Below, piece after piece: positions 18,008 to 27,386 of a DNA stretch of 64,000 nt. Origin of the DNA: Candidatus Thiodiazotropha sp. (ex Codakia rugifera) (GTDB lineage: Bacteria; Pseudomonadota; Gammaproteobacteria; Chromatiales; Chromatiaceae); the NCBI GenBank assembly GCA_025656675.1, contig JAHXHN010000001.1:959501-1023500 (forward strand). The letters run 5' to 3'. Every line of letters begins with the position of its first letter. Position 1 is the stretch's first letter. The translations under genes were made by a program, and so were the position numbers. Below the pieces are notes generated by a model that worked only from the letters and a program-made list of their open reading frames with translations, had not been told where the DNA came from and did no database searches.

Positions 18008-19249
18008 CTATAAAAAATCGAATTTAAAACCGGTGACATCGTTACCAGGATCAACCAAATCAAGTTGAGCATGTATAGCTTGCAACTTAGGCATCATATC
18101 CTGGGATTGGTATTGAGTGGCCTTATATTCACTGGGTGAAAATGTACGCCGTGCAATAAGTTTACCTATATCGTTATAGAGACTTAACTGCAGCTTTGGG
18201 TAGGGTTGTTGGAAGGCAGCGGTATTGACCATTTCAAGCTGAAGTGACAGGACATTCTCTTTGTCGGGATGAGTGGTCAGTGTACGCTCACTGATAAGGA
18301 TCTTATCGGTTGCCCGGCGAATCGGCATGTTGCAACCTGCTATGCGGCACACTCCCTGCAAGAGTTGCCTGCCGGTATCATACTGAATGAGGGAATCCCT
18401 TGATTGCCAGATGACTTGGCCGCCAAGGGGCAGCAGTAATATAAAACATCCCAAAGCCCAGTACCGTCTGAAACGACTGGGAGGTGTCGCTTCATACTGT
18501 TTTTCGAAGGTAAAGGGAGCTTCCTCTTCAGGTCGAGTTTGGGTGGTAGGCTGATCATCGGTAAGCGATGAGGAGAGGGTGTCCATTTCCGATAGGATCT
18601 GATCCGATGACAGTTCATCAAGTGGCTGATCGGTATCTCTATCAGCGTCCTCGGGACTCTCTGAAGCAGGAGGGAGCTTTTCATGAACCTCGAGCTCGAT
18701 AACTTCAGCCAATTCTCTCGGAGTGTTTTGCTCGTTAAGTAGCAGCGAGGCTGAGTCCTGATCGAGTAAAGCTGACATCTGCGATTCGGTCCCGGCAGCG
18801 AAATAGTCAGGCTCGGTTTCGAGACCGTCGTCCTGTTCCAGAATATATTGGTTGTGGCTGTCAATCTCCGAGGTGTTCTCATCCACCTCAAGAATGGAAT
18901 CCTCCATCAGCTGATGGATGGCCGGATCGTCATCTATCAATGCGTCAAGTGACTTTTCAACCTCGCTGTCGCTGACCAGACTGGATTCTATATCGACAGC
19001 AGCAGAGGTCGCCTCCTCCTCGGTGAGATGTTGTGCGGCCACATGGTCTGTTTCTCGACGCCGCTCTAGCGATGGTGAACCCTTTTGGTCTGCCATTGTA
19101 TTATCGAAGGCAGTGGGGGATTCCAGTAGGTTCAACAATGCGTTAAACACATTGTTGCATTGACAGCAGCGGACTTTTCCCTCAGCGGCCTTGAGTTGTC
19201 CCGGTGTTATGCGGAACAGAGTCAGACAGTGTGGGCACTGGGTAAACAT
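18008..19249 (-). CDS. MJ0042-type zinc-ribbon and DUF3426 membrane protein
   Basis: A 413-residue protein with a four-cysteine zinc ribbon at the N-terminus (CPHCLTLFRITPGQLKAAEG then CCQC), a long acidic low-complexity middle (about residues 50-260, rich in E, D, S), one membrane helix (WALGCFILLLPLGGQVIW, about 275-292) and a C-terminal DUF3426 domain with LEMVNTAAFQQPYPKLQL and RRTFSPSEY. The role of this family is unknown. It is nearly always found next to prmA, as here. A transmembrane sensor or scaffold is possible, but that is a guess. Confidence 0.85.
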   Translation of the reverse strand: MFTQCPHCLTLFRITPGQLKAAEGKVRCCQCNNVFNALLNLLESPTAFDNTMADQKGSPSLERRRETDHVAAQHLTEEEATSAAVDIESSLVSDSEVEKSLDALIDDDPAIHQLMEDSILEVDENTSEIDSHNQYILEQDDGLETEPDYFAAGTESQMSALLDQDSASLLLNEQNTPRELAEVIELEVHEKLPPASESPEDADRDTDQPLDELSSDQILSEMDTLSSSLTDDQPTTQTRPEEEAPFTFEKQYEATPPSRFRRYWALGCFILLLPLGGQVIWQSRDSLIQYDTGRQLLQGVCRIAGCNMPIRRATDKILISERTLTTHPDKENVLSLQLEMVNTAAFQQPYPKLQLSLYNDIGKLIARRTFSPSEYKATQYQSQDMMPKLQAIHAQLDLVDPGNDVTGFKFDFL

Positions 19250-19287
19250 AGGTCAGGTTGCTGTCACTTCTCGTGTTTCACTACATT

Positions 19288-19329
19288 GTAGCCATTTAGC
19301 CGTCTTCTATTGAGGAGACTAATGGCTAC
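19288..19329. repeat. Imperfect inverted repeat between DUF3426 gene and prmA
   Basis: GTAGCCATTTAG at 19288 pairs with CTAATGGCTAC at 19319 apart from one bulged base, and the inside can extend the stem (GTCTTC with GAGGAGAC, using a G-U pair). No T-run follows, so it is not a standard terminator. It may be an RNA-processing or attenuation hairpin within the prmA-DUF3426 transcript. Confidence 0.45.
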
Positions 19330-19515
19330 TGCCTTTGATATTAGTGTCTCAGGAATGGAGAGTTCGGGTTCTCCCTGCTGGTCTCCATTTGGAAACCTAT
19401 GCGTTCTGATGATTCCATAAGAGATTACCTCTACGTTAGACCGAAGCCAAACGGCAGGCAACCCTTTTTTAGCCGACTGTCGACTGGGTTACTGATTCCG
19501 TTAAGCTTGCCATTC

Positions 19516-20427
19516 TCAGTTGAACACCGATGAAGGATCAATTCCGCGAATGGAGGTCATTCCGCTGATCAGTATCCACTCCTGACGCTGTTTGGGCTTT
19601 GTCAGGCTGGCAAATGACTGATAGCGGACGGCCACCTCAAGCTGCTGCTCTGCGAGTATACCAGAGAGGGCAAAATGTCCACCTGGAATGATCAGTTGGG
19701 CGAGTTCGGGGGCCAATTGAATCAATGGCCCTGCAAGGATGTTTGCCACCAGTAGGTCATACTGCTGGTCAGGTGTATCGTTCGGCAGGTAGGTCTTGAG
19801 GCGATCTGCCACACCATTCTTTTTGGCGTTATTTTGGCTGGCCTCTAAAGCTTGCGGGTCATGATCGACTGCAACGACAGAATGCGCACCAAGTTTCAGG
19901 GCGGCAATGGCAAGAATGCCGGAGCCGCAACCATAGTCGATGAGTGTTTTTCCCTGTAGATCCTGAGCATCCAGCCATTCCAGGCAGAGTGCCGTGGTGG
20001 GATGGGTGCCAGTGCCGAAGGCCAGTCCCGGATCGAGTTGGATGACTGTGGCATCCTCTTGATCGATAGACTCGCCCTCAGGACAGATCCATAGTCGATG
20101 GCCAAAAGACATGGGTTTGAAATGTTCCAGCCAGACACGTTCCCAAATTCGGTCTTCAATGCGTTCCCAATGCAGTCTTTGTATGAGTCGTTCATCAAGG
20201 GTTACAGCAAGGGCGCTGCGCAATGTCAGCGGGTCCTGGTTCCCTTCGAACAGGGCAGTCACCCGAGTGTGTCGCCACAACTGTACTGATTCAGGGGGAA
20301 TTTCCAGAAGTGGCTGGTCGCCTGCGTCACCCAGGGTTACTGAGAGTGCACCGAGGTTTTCGAATACCAGCTCCAGTAAAGGAGCCTCGGTTTCACTGCT
20401 ATCGATGGAGAGCTGTAGCCAAGCCAT
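19516..20427 (-). CDS. prmA: Ribosomal protein L11 methyltransferase
   Basis: A 303-residue SAM-dependent methyltransferase that trimethylates ribosomal protein L11. The N-terminal L11-binding domain begins MAWLQLSIDSSETEAPLLE; the catalytic domain has LIDYGCGSGILAIAALKLG, VAVDHDPQALEASQNNA and the NILAGPL motif. ATG 20427 is chosen; an extension to 20475 would translate the repeat-like spacer described at 20433-20506. It belongs to the accB-accC-prmA series. Confidence 0.95.
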   Translation of the reverse strand: MAWLQLSIDSSETEAPLLELVFENLGALSVTLGDAGDQPLLEIPPESVQLWRHTRVTALFEGNQDPLTLRSALAVTLDERLIQRLHWERIEDRIWERVWLEHFKPMSFGHRLWICPEGESIDQEDATVIQLDPGLAFGTGTHPTTALCLEWLDAQDLQGKTLIDYGCGSGILAIAALKLGAHSVVAVDHDPQALEASQNNAKKNGVADRLKTYLPNDTPDQQYDLLVANILAGPLIQLAPELAQLIIPGGHFALSGILAEQQLEVAVRYQSFASLTKPKQRQEWILISGMTSIRGIDPSSVFN

Positions 20428-20432
20428 GAATA

Positions 20433-20506
20433 ATTTTGAATGATGAATTGTGAATTTTAAATGAGTTATGCGCACGCGAAGCGTGGGTTAATCCACCATT
20501 CAAAAT
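20433..20506. repeat. Short inverted-repeat element between accC and prmA (MITE-like)
   Basis: The spacer between the accC stop and the prmA start has ATTTTGAATGATG at its prmA end and its near-perfect inverse, CACCATTCAAAAT, at its accC end (12 of 13 positions). Between them lies a small hairpin CACGCGAAGCGTG. The layout is that of a small non-autonomous mobile or palindromic intergenic element. No direct repeat target could be confirmed. Confidence 0.5.
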
Positions 20507-20510
20507 ACTG

Positions 20511-21863
20511 TTAAAGTCCCAGCTTCTTTTCCAAGTAGTGGATATTCGCACCACCTGCTTTGAAGGCACTGTCACGCATGATGTCGAGATGTAGCGGGAT
20601 GTTTGTCTTGATACCGCTGATCACCATCTCCTGCAAGGCGATTCGCATCCGGGCAATGGCTGATTCACGGGTCTCGCCATGGGCGATCAGTTTACCGATC
20701 ATGGAGTCGTAATAGGGTGGAACTCTGTATCCGTTGTAGATGTGGGTGTCGACACGGATACCTGGTCCACCTGGGGTATGCAGTTGGGTTATGGTGCCGG
20801 GACAGGGTAGAAATTTCTCCGGATCTTCTGCATTGATTCGACATTCGACAGCATGGCCCTGCAATTTGATCTGATTTTGTTGGTAGCTTAAGGGCTCACC
20901 TGCAGCAATGATAATCTGCTCTTTAACGATGTCGATGCCGGTAATCAACTCTGTGACCGGATGCTCTACCTGTACCCGGGTATTCATTTCGATGAAGTAG
21001 AACTCCTCATTCTCATACAGAAATTCAAAGGTGCCGGCTCCTCGATAACCGATCTGTCGACAGGCCTCTGCACACCGTTCACCGACATCGCTGCGTTGCT
21101 TCTCGGTAATACCTGGTGCGGGAGCCTCTTCCACCACTTTCTGATGGCGGCGTTGCATGGAACAGTCGCGCTCTCCGAGGTGGATCGCATTGCCGTGGGT
21201 ATCGGAGAGAACCTGAAACTCGACATGGCGCGGATTCTCTAGAAACTTCTCCATGTAGACAGTGCCGTTACCAAAGGCAGCTTCAGCTTCCGCCTTGGTC
21301 ATCGCCACCGCATTCAACAGTGTGGCTTCTGTATGTACGACACGCATACCTCTACCACCACCACCACCAGCAGCTTTGATGATTACCGGATAACCGATTT
21401 CATTGGCAATCTCTTTGGTGCGTTTCGCATTCCCGTCGAGTGGTCCATTTGATCCCGGTACTGTTGGAACATTGGCTTTACGCATGGCTTCAATGGCAGC
21501 CACTTTGTCACCCATTATGCGAATTGTATCTGCACTTGGTCCAATAAAGATAAAGCCACTATTTTCTACCCGCTCAGCAAAGTCTGCATTCTCTGAGAGA
21601 AACCCGTATCCTGGGTGGATAGCAACCGAGTCGGTGACTTCAGCGGCACTGATAATGGCCGGTACATTGAGATAGCTTTCGCTTGAAGGTGCGGGGCCAA
21701 TGCATACCGATTCGTCGGCAAGCAACACATGTTTCAGGTCGCGATCAGCTTCAGAGTGAACGGCAACGGTTTTAATTCCGAGTTCTTTGCAGGCACGTTG
21801 AATGCGCAGTGCGATCTCACCACGATTGGCGATTACAATCTTGTCTATCATGGTTTCACTCAA
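20511..21863 (-). CDS. accC: Acetyl-CoA carboxylase, biotin carboxylase subunit
   Basis: A 450-residue ATP-grasp enzyme that carboxylates the biotin on AccB, the first step of fatty acid synthesis. It shows [20 protein letters not shown], the ATP-binding glycine loop [30 protein letters not shown] and the catalytic [17 protein letters not shown] 21863 overlaps the accB stop by four bases; an in-frame ATG at 21851 would give the more usual [12 protein letters not shown] start, so the exact start is open. Confidence 0.96.
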   Translation of the reverse strand: MSETMIDKIVIANRGEIALRIQRACKELGIKTVAVHSEADRDLKHVLLADESVCIGPAPSSESYLNVPAIISAAEVTDSVAIHPGYGFLSENADFAERVENSGFIFIGPSADTIRIMGDKVAAIEAMRKANVPTVPGSNGPLDGNAKRTKEIANEIGYPVIIKAAGGGGGRGMRVVHTEATLLNAVAMTKAEAEAAFGNGTVYMEKFLENPRHVEFQVLSDTHGNAIHLGERDCSMQRRHQKVVEEAPAPGITEKQRSDVGERCAEACRQIGYRGAGTFEFLYENEEFYFIEMNTRVQVEHPVTELITGIDIVKEQIIIAAGEPLSYQQNQIKLQGHAVECRINAEDPEKFLPCPGTITQLHTPGGPGIRVDTHIYNGYRVPPYYDSMIGKLIAHGETRESAIARMRIALQEMVISGIKTNIPLHLDIMRDSAFKAGGANIHYLEKKLGL

Positions 21864-22339
21864 TCAATGATGAAGAGGGGTTCGTTGTATTCGACAGGCT
21901 GGCCATTTTCTACAAGTACTTTCTTTACCGTGCCGGCCTTGTCGGATTCTATCTGATTGAGGATCTTCATCGCTTCGATGATGCAGAGGGTGTCACCAGC
22001 AGAGACTTGCTGGCCCTCTTCCACAAACGACTTGCTGCCTGGAGAGGGCGACCGATAGAAGGTACCCACCATGGGTGATTTAACCACATGACCCTCAATT
22101 TCATCGGTTGCCTGAGGCCCCGGTGGTGCGGCAGCTGGAGCGGCGGCAGGTGCGGGTGCAGCAGCCGGCATCATCGCTGCCTGTTGTGCCATATTGGGCA
22201 TAGCCATGGTGACGGGCATCGAGCTATTGCGGCTGATCCTTACCGACTCTTCACCTTCGTGGATCTCAATCTCCGCGACGTCAGACTCCTCCAGTAATTC
22301 AATCAATTTTTTTACTTTGCGAATATCCATGTTGTTCAA
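21860..22339 (-). CDS. accB: Acetyl-CoA carboxylase biotin carboxyl carrier protein
   Basis: A 159-residue carrier whose biotin is attached at Lys125 in [14 protein letters not shown]. The N-terminus [26 protein letters not shown] and an Ala/Pro-rich linker (about residues 50-78) are typical. It sits between aroQ and accC, as in many gammaproteobacteria, and overlaps accC. Confidence 0.96.
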   Translation of the reverse strand: MNNMDIRKVKKLIELLEESDVAEIEIHEGEESVRISRNSSMPVTMAMPNMAQQAAMMPAAAPAPAAAPAAAPPGPQATDEIEGHVVKSPMVGTFYRSPSPGSKSFVEEGQQVSAGDTLCIIEAMKILNQIESDKAGTVKKVLVENGQPVEYNEPLFIID

Positions 22340-22342
22340 TCT

Positions 22343-22792
22343 CTAGAGTATTTGTTTGTTGAGCCGCGCAACGGCGGCCTGCAAGGCGAGTTCATATCCC
22401 TGCGCACCCAAGCCGGTAATGACACCTTCGGCTTTGTCGGAGAAGAAGGAGTGTTTTCTAAACTCCTCTCTAGCATGCACATTGGAGAGATGGACTTCGA
22501 TGTAAGGTATTGCGGTGCCGAGTAGGGCATCCCGCAGGGCAACGCTGGTGTGGGTGAAGGCTGCGGGGTTTACAATTATGAATGAGACACCGGATTGGTT
22601 TGCCTCATGTACCCACGATAGCAGTTCATGTTCGGCGTTGCTTTGGCGGAAATCGATCTCATATCCCAGTTCTTGACCTTGGGTTACAAGTCGTTGACCG
22701 ATGGTTTCAAGTGTTTCCTGGCCATAATGGTTAGGCTCTCGGGTGCCGAGCAGATTCAGGTTCGGGCCATTAAGTACCAGGATGGTTGCCAT
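22343..22792 (-). CDS. aroQ: 3-dehydroquinate dehydratase, type II
   Basis: A 149-residue shikimate-pathway enzyme converting 3-dehydroquinate to 3-dehydroshikimate. It has the [20 protein letters not shown] opening with the catalytic tyrosine, [21 protein letters not shown] histidine region ([17 protein letters not shown]) and [15 protein letters not shown]. Three bases separate it from accB, so it leads the aroQ-accB-accC operon. Confidence 0.96.
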   Translation of the reverse strand: MATILVLNGPNLNLLGTREPNHYGQETLETIGQRLVTQGQELGYEIDFRQSNAEHELLSWVHEANQSGVSFIIVNPAAFTHTSVALRDALLGTAIPYIEVHLSNVHAREEFRKHSFFSDKAEGVITGLGAQGYELALQAAVARLNKQIL

Positions 22793-23044
22793 TTTTCGAT
22801 ATTTCCAAGGCCGTGGATAAATGAACAGGTCCCCGTTTCCTCACTCATGTCATCGATATTGGGGACATGGAGGGGGGCTGAACAAAGAGTCGTTAGATTC
22901 TGCAAGATAAGCGCGGTTTTGTCCAGTTTCAATGCAGTACTTATCAAGATCGTTGCAACTTTTCAGTATCTGTTTCGCCTTAATATCCCTTTTATCGGCT
23001 GTTTAGGCACCATCCTTGTGTATTGAGTACGCTGTTTTTTGGGC

Positions 23045-25348
23045 TTACTGGATGGCCCTTTTTACATGTGCGGCAAATTCATCGGCTGCTTTAAAGCCTA
23101 CCAAGCGATACCGTTTGCGCTCGTTGCCGTCACGGCCGTAAAAAATGATGGCTGGCGGTCCAGGGAGTCCGAAATGTTTCTGTAACAGGGCCTGGTCTGT
23201 CTTGTCATTGGCTGTGACGTCAGCCTGTAGCAGTTGTGTGTTGGAGAGTGAGGCGATCACTTGTGGGTCGGAAAAGGTGTACTTTTCCATCTCTTTGCAT
23301 GAGACGCACCAGTCGGCGTAGAAGTCCAGCATGACAGATTTGCCCTGACTGCTGGCAGTGGCGACTTCCCGTTGCAGATCATCGACACTTTTGATGCGTT
23401 TGAATTGTAATTCCTGGTGACCCTGGGCGCCGCCTGAGCTACCTGCGATAGCAATACCTCTCAGTGGTTGCAGGGTGTCTTTGCTGCCGGAAGCGGCACC
23501 GACCAACATCAGGGTGCCGTAGACCAGAAATACGAAACCAAGTCCCTTCCACAGTTTTTGCCAGCCGCTTGCTTCTATCTCAAGGTGACGTAATGCCCCC
23601 ATATAGATTGCGGAGACAATCAGTAGGATACCCCACATCAACAAGGCCACATCAGCTGGAATTATCCGCTCGAGCAGAATGATGGCCACACCCAACAGGG
23701 CGACACCGAACACCGCTTTTACAGCGTCCATCCAACTGCCTGCACGCGGTAGCAGTTTACCTGCAGAGGTACCGATGGCGATCACAGGCGCACCCATACC
23801 CATACTGAGTGCAAACAGGGCCAGTCCACCCAGCAGGGCATCGCCCGTTTGGCCGATATAGATCAATGCCCCGGCCAGTGGTGGTGCAACGCAAGGGCCG
23901 ACAATCAAGGCGGAGAGAAAACCCATGATGGCGACGCCGGTTAGAGAACCCCCTTGCTGTTTATTGCTGACATCGGTGAGTTTGCTTTGCAGACTGCTCG
24001 GGAGCTGAAGGTCATAAAAACCAAACATTGATAGAGCCAGTAAGACAAAAACCAGCGCAAAGCCACTCAGTATCCATGGGTTCTGGAAATAGGCTTGCAG
24101 GTTCTCACCGAACAGTCCGGCCAGAACCCCGGCAATGGTGTAGGTAATCGCCATCGCCAAAACGTAGACAAGGGATAGGATAAAAGCTTTCTGGGTTGTG
24201 ATCTTATCCCCCTGGCCCGCAATGATGCCGGAGAGGATGGGGATCATTGGAAAGATGCAAGGCGTGAAGGCCAGACCGAGACCCAGCAGAAAAAAGACAC
24301 TGAGGATGATAAAAGTGGAGCCACCCTTGAGGGTGTTGGCAATCTCGTCCAGTTCAGAAACGGGTTCGTCGAGCGCTGCACTGGTTGGGTTGTCAGGGGG
24401 GGCAGGGAGCTCACCGGCCTCCACCTGAGAGATGCCTGGCAGGGCGAGTGTGTACTGCTTGGTCATCGGTGGGTAACAGACCCCGATCTCTGCACAGCCT
24501 TGAAACCTTGCTTCTAAGGTGATCTCCTGGGCATCGGTTGATCCGCGTACTAAAGGTACGGAGAGATCGATCTCATTGTGGTAGACAGCAACATCACCGA
24601 TGGTACCGTCTGGGCGAATTGAGTCTTGTTTGATCTCAGGCTCAGGCAGCTCAAGCGTACCTATGGCTACATCTTGAGCCTCAGGCAATGAGAGTTTTAT
24701 TTTATCATGATAAAGATAGGTACCTTCGGCAATGCTCCAGTAGAGGCGGAGATGAGTGCCATCCTCTACTGTGGCAGAGAGTTTATAGGCCTCCTCTGGG
24801 TCCAATAACTCGTCTTCTTCATTATCGAAGAGGGTGTTGATCCCTGTATCGTTTATGGCAAGCTTGGGTTCTGCAGTTGCTTGGGATTGGACCGACTCCT
24901 GCATAGGTTGCAGCGCCAGGCGGATCTCCTGGGTGTGCGGTGGAAAACAGATCCCCTGGTCGGCACAGCCTTGTGAGCGGGCCTTGAGTAGAAGGGTTTC
25001 CTGGGATCCCTGCATGCGTTGTATCGGGATCTCAACATTTGCTGTGTGACGGTATACAGCGACATCACCGAAAAACTCATCGTGCTTGATCTTGGCTTCC
25101 GGTAGGAGTGGCTGGCCCATTTCGATGCCGATAGTGTCGCTATCGAAATGGATCTTGTCCCGATACATATAGTATCCGTCCGCAATCCGCCACTCGATGA
25201 TCAGTTTGTCGCTGCCGTCAGTACGACCGGAGATCTGAAAGGCCTGGTCCGGCATCAGCAGTTCTTCTTCGTTCCAGGCAGCCTGGGTTTGGCAGGTGAG
25301 CCCCACCAGAATCAATAGCAGTGTTATCAAACTTTTGTATTTGTGCAT
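23045..25348 (-). CDS. dsbD: DsbD thiol:disulfide interchange protein with two N-terminal domains
   Basis: A 767-residue inner-membrane protein that passes electrons from cytoplasmic thioredoxin to periplasmic proteins. After a signal peptide (about 1-23) there are two DsbD-alpha-like domains, each with its own cysteine pair: Cys128/Cys134 in GCADQGICFPP and Cys285/Cys291 in GCAEIGVCYPP. The membrane core (about 340-620) has Cys364 (FTPCIFP) and Cys486 (VGPCVAPP), and the C-terminal thioredoxin domain has WCVSC (681-684). E. coli DsbD has about 565 residues and one N-terminal domain, so the extra 150 residues are a duplication. The start overlaps cutA. Confidence 0.94.
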   Translation of the reverse strand: MHKYKSLITLLLILVGLTCQTQAAWNEEELLMPDQAFQISGRTDGSDKLIIEWRIADGYYMYRDKIHFDSDTIGIEMGQPLLPEAKIKHDEFFGDVAVYRHTANVEIPIQRMQGSQETLLLKARSQGCADQGICFPPHTQEIRLALQPMQESVQSQATAEPKLAINDTGINTLFDNEEDELLDPEEAYKLSATVEDGTHLRLYWSIAEGTYLYHDKIKLSLPEAQDVAIGTLELPEPEIKQDSIRPDGTIGDVAVYHNEIDLSVPLVRGSTDAQEITLEARFQGCAEIGVCYPPMTKQYTLALPGISQVEAGELPAPPDNPTSAALDEPVSELDEIANTLKGGSTFIILSVFFLLGLGLAFTPCIFPMIPILSGIIAGQGDKITTQKAFILSLVYVLAMAITYTIAGVLAGLFGENLQAYFQNPWILSGFALVFVLLALSMFGFYDLQLPSSLQSKLTDVSNKQQGGSLTGVAIMGFLSALIVGPCVAPPLAGALIYIGQTGDALLGGLALFALSMGMGAPVIAIGTSAGKLLPRAGSWMDAVKAVFGVALLGVAIILLERIIPADVALLMWGILLIVSAIYMGALRHLEIEASGWQKLWKGLGFVFLVYGTLMLVGAASGSKDTLQPLRGIAIAGSSGGAQGHQELQFKRIKSVDDLQREVATASSQGKSVMLDFYADWCVSCKEMEKYTFSDPQVIASLSNTQLLQADVTANDKTDQALLQKHFGLPGPPAIIFYGRDGNERKRYRLVGFKAADEFAAHVKRAIQ

Positions 25349-25680
25349 CTCTCCACCCAGTTGAGGTAGCCGTTCAGCCCCTGCTCTACAGGGACTGCGA
25401 TGATTTCTGGAAGTTCATAGGGATGTTCTTCCCGGAGTACCGACTCAACGCTCTGATACTGTTTTTTAGTTGTCTTGATCAGTAGCAGGATCTCCTCAGA
25501 TTGCTCCAGTTCCCCTTGCCATTGGTAGATTGATGTGACGGGTGGGGTGACATTGACACAGGCTGCCAGTCCCCGTTCCACCAGTGACTTGGAAAGTGTG
25601 AGTGCTGTCTGCCGGTCAGGTACTGTGCAGAGGATCAAGAGGAGTGGTGTCGACATTGGCGGAAAATACACTATCCGCAT
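25327..25680 (-). CDS. cutA: CutA divalent-cation tolerance protein
   Basis: A 117-residue protein of the small trimeric CutA family, linked in E. coli to copper tolerance although its molecular role is unsettled. The conserved AACVNVTPPVTSIYQWQGELEQSEEILLLIKT segment and HPYELPEIIAVPV are present. Its 3' end overlaps the start of dsbD by 22 bases, the same pair as in E. coli. The start may be ATG 25680 or an ATG at 25656 (MSTPLLLILCTVPD), which fits the family better. Confidence 0.9.
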   Translation of the reverse strand: MRIVYFPPMSTPLLLILCTVPDRQTALTLSKSLVERGLAACVNVTPPVTSIYQWQGELEQSEEILLLIKTTKKQYQSVESVLREEHPYELPEIIAVPVEQGLNGYLNWVERCTNTKV

Positions 25681-25716
25681 TCAGCTGGCAAAGATTGCCG
25701 GTTGGGAAAAGGGCTT

Positions 25717-25749
25717 AAAAAAGGCGACCGGTAATCCGGTCGCCTTTTT
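25717..25749. terminator. Bidirectional rho-independent terminator
   Basis: A perfect nine-base stem, GGCGACCGG (25723-25731) with CCGGTCGCC (25736-25744), four-base loop, flanked by six A before and five T after, so it can act on both strands. On the minus strand it ends transcription of the CsgG-like lipoprotein gene before cutA-dsbD. Confidence 0.9.
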
Positions 25750-25780
25750 AGTGCAACGCAGGTCGGTTTGAGCGGCGAGG

Positions 25781-26629
25781 CTACTGACCGACTTTCAGAC
25801 GTCCACCCTTACCCAGGCCGCCTTTGACGGATTGGGCCTTGTAATTTCTCAAAGCACCTACCATCTGGTTGTAGGAGTCGGCAAACGCGGCTGTGACGAC
25901 CTTGCCTTCAGGCGTATTGCTGAAAGCGCCGGCACCACCTAATGCACCACCACCGAACAGACCTCCGAATAGGTTGTAATCAAAGTTCTTGGCATTACCG
26001 ACAGCTGCAGAGATCTGGACACCTGAGCGGTTATCGACCAACAACAGAGTGGTAGCCGCCTCGTTGGATTTCAAGCCACCGGCCAGTGCGCCGGCTACGG
26101 ACCCGAACAGTCCACCAACAATTCCTTTAACGCCCCCCGTGCCTTTTGCAGAGAACTGGATGCTTGGATTCATGGTGTAGTCGGCCGCCACCATCTGGCC
26201 TTTGCCAAAGTTACTGCCTTGACGCATCTCGCCTGAGTTCATCAGGGCCCGCTCCTGCATCATGTTGTTCATGGCTCTGCCACGCTCAACAACGACGAAG
26301 CAGTTTGATTGCTGGATCATCATACGAAGTACAGGGACAGTCGTACCGAGCGTTGGGTAACGGTGTCTGTAGGTGGCCCACCAGGGAGCAGACTGGTCCT
26401 CGACAACCGCTAGTGTGCCAAGGGTTTCATCACAAGACTCGAGTGCACTGTTGGCATTTTCAGCCGTTTCGCCTCCTGCTGCTCCGGTTACGGTGTTACC
26501 CTTGGAAGCACCCATTTTTGGCATAGTGGCATCACAGCCACTCAGGCCAATCACTGCGGCAGCCAGGACACCGGCAAGCATAGAGAACCCTGGGGTTCTG
26601 TGTTTATCTGTCAGATATGTCATTTTCAT
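25781..26629 (-). CDS. CsgG-like lipoprotein
   Basis: A 282-residue lipoprotein: signal peptide with lipobox VIGLSGC and Cys32. The middle resembles the CsgG family: VPVLRMMIQQSNCFVVVERG, then QERALMNSGEMRQGSNFGKGQMVAADYTM. CsgG forms the curli export pore, but many relatives are orphan lipoproteins of unknown role. Two Gly-rich hydrophobic stretches (GGVKGIVGGLFGSVAGALAG and NLFGGLFGGGALGGAGAF) flank a short TTLLLVDNRSGVQISAAVG segment, which is unusual. No curli subunit genes are nearby. It ends at the terminator at 25717-25749. Family assignment is from sequence pattern. Confidence 0.7.
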   Translation of the reverse strand: MKMTYLTDKHRTPGFSMLAGVLAAAVIGLSGCDATMPKMGASKGNTVTGAAGGETAENANSALESCDETLGTLAVVEDQSAPWWATYRHRYPTLGTTVPVLRMMIQQSNCFVVVERGRAMNNMMQERALMNSGEMRQGSNFGKGQMVAADYTMNPSIQFSAKGTGGVKGIVGGLFGSVAGALAGGLKSNEAATTLLLVDNRSGVQISAAVGNAKNFDYNLFGGLFGGGALGGAGAFSNTPEGKVVTAAFADSYNQMVGALRNYKAQSVKGGLGKGGRLKVGQ

Positions 26630-26709
26630 CCATTTCCCTTTATATATTCAAGTTGAGTGGTGACGTGGCATGCGTGTTGTTAATCATCCGCAAATCGTCA
26701 ACCCTTGAT

Positions 26710-26727
26710 ATGAACATGATTGTTCAT
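26710..26727. promoter_or_regulatory. Perfect inverted repeat in divergent promoter region
   Basis: ATGAACA-TGAT-TGTTCAT forms a perfect seven-base inverted repeat between the divergent CsgG-like gene (minus) and fxsA (plus). Size and place suit a dimeric repressor operator, but no matching regulator is encoded nearby, so the function is only proposed. Confidence 0.35.
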
Positions 26728-26855
26728 GGATTTCAATCGCTTTGCGATCCGCTGAATCTATTGAATCAGCTGCTAGCAAGCCGATTTGTGTGGATAGTGT
26801 AGTGACGGTAACGGGCCTTTATCTTGTGCCCATGTATTGTGCAGCGTAAGCTTCC

Positions 26856-27317
26856 GTGATGAATCCTTTACTCATTTTTTTACTGTTATTTGTCGGTATC
26901 CCCCTGGTGGAGATCTATTTTTTGATTAAAGTGGGGTCACAGATCGGCGTCTTACAGACAATTTTTCTTACCCTGTTTACAGCCGTTCTTGGAGGCTGGA
27001 TGGTCCGTGCTCAAGGTTTTGCCACCTTCGCCAGGGTACGCGAGGCAATGGATCGCAGTGAGGTGCCTGCATTTGACATGATGGAGGGGGCGGTTTTACT
27101 GATTTGTGGTCTCCTGTTGTTGTTGCCCGGTTTTATAACCGATGTCGTGGGCTTTCTGTTTCTGGTGCCCCCCTTTAGGCGCTGGCTAATGGCTGCGGGT
27201 TTGCAGAATGGGGGCATCATGAGGCCGGTGCAGCAGAATTCGAAGCAGCCTCAGAAAAATGAGACCCGTGTTATCGAAGGTGAATTTCAACGTGAGGATG
27301 AGAAAGATAGCGGCTAA
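26856..27317 (+). CDS. fxsA: FxsA family membrane protein
   Basis: A 153-residue inner-membrane protein with two to three hydrophobic segments: FLLLFVGIPLVEIYFLIKVG, LQTIFLTLFTAVLGGWMVRAQG and LLICGLLLLLPGFITDVVGF. FxsA in E. coli relieves phage T7 exclusion by F plasmid when overproduced; its normal role is unknown. The placement near groESL and cutA-dsbD matches the E. coli neighbourhood. The tail after residue 115 is charged and cytoplasmic. Confidence 0.92.
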   Translation: MMNPLLIFLLLFVGIPLVEIYFLIKVGSQIGVLQTIFLTLFTAVLGGWMVRAQGFATFARVREAMDRSEVPAFDMMEGAVLLICGLLLLLPGFITDVVGFLFLVPPFRRWLMAAGLQNGGIMRPVQQNSKQPQKNETRVIEGEFQREDEKDSG

Positions 27318-27322
27318 TGGTC

Positions 27323-27346
27323 CCATCCCGGCGAAGACCGGGATGG
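27323..27346. repeat. REP-like palindrome between fxsA and ppk2
   Basis: CCATCCCGG (27323-27331) and CCGGGATGG (27338-27346) form a perfect nine-base stem around CGAAGA. No T-run follows on either strand. It lies between two convergent genes, and its form (CATCCCGGCGAAGACCGGGAT type) resembles common dispersed palindromic units of proteobacteria; it may act in mRNA 3'-end protection. Confidence 0.5.
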
Positions 27347-27386
27347 CTTGGGATTCAATAGTTATCAGCTTCTGGATAACGACTGA

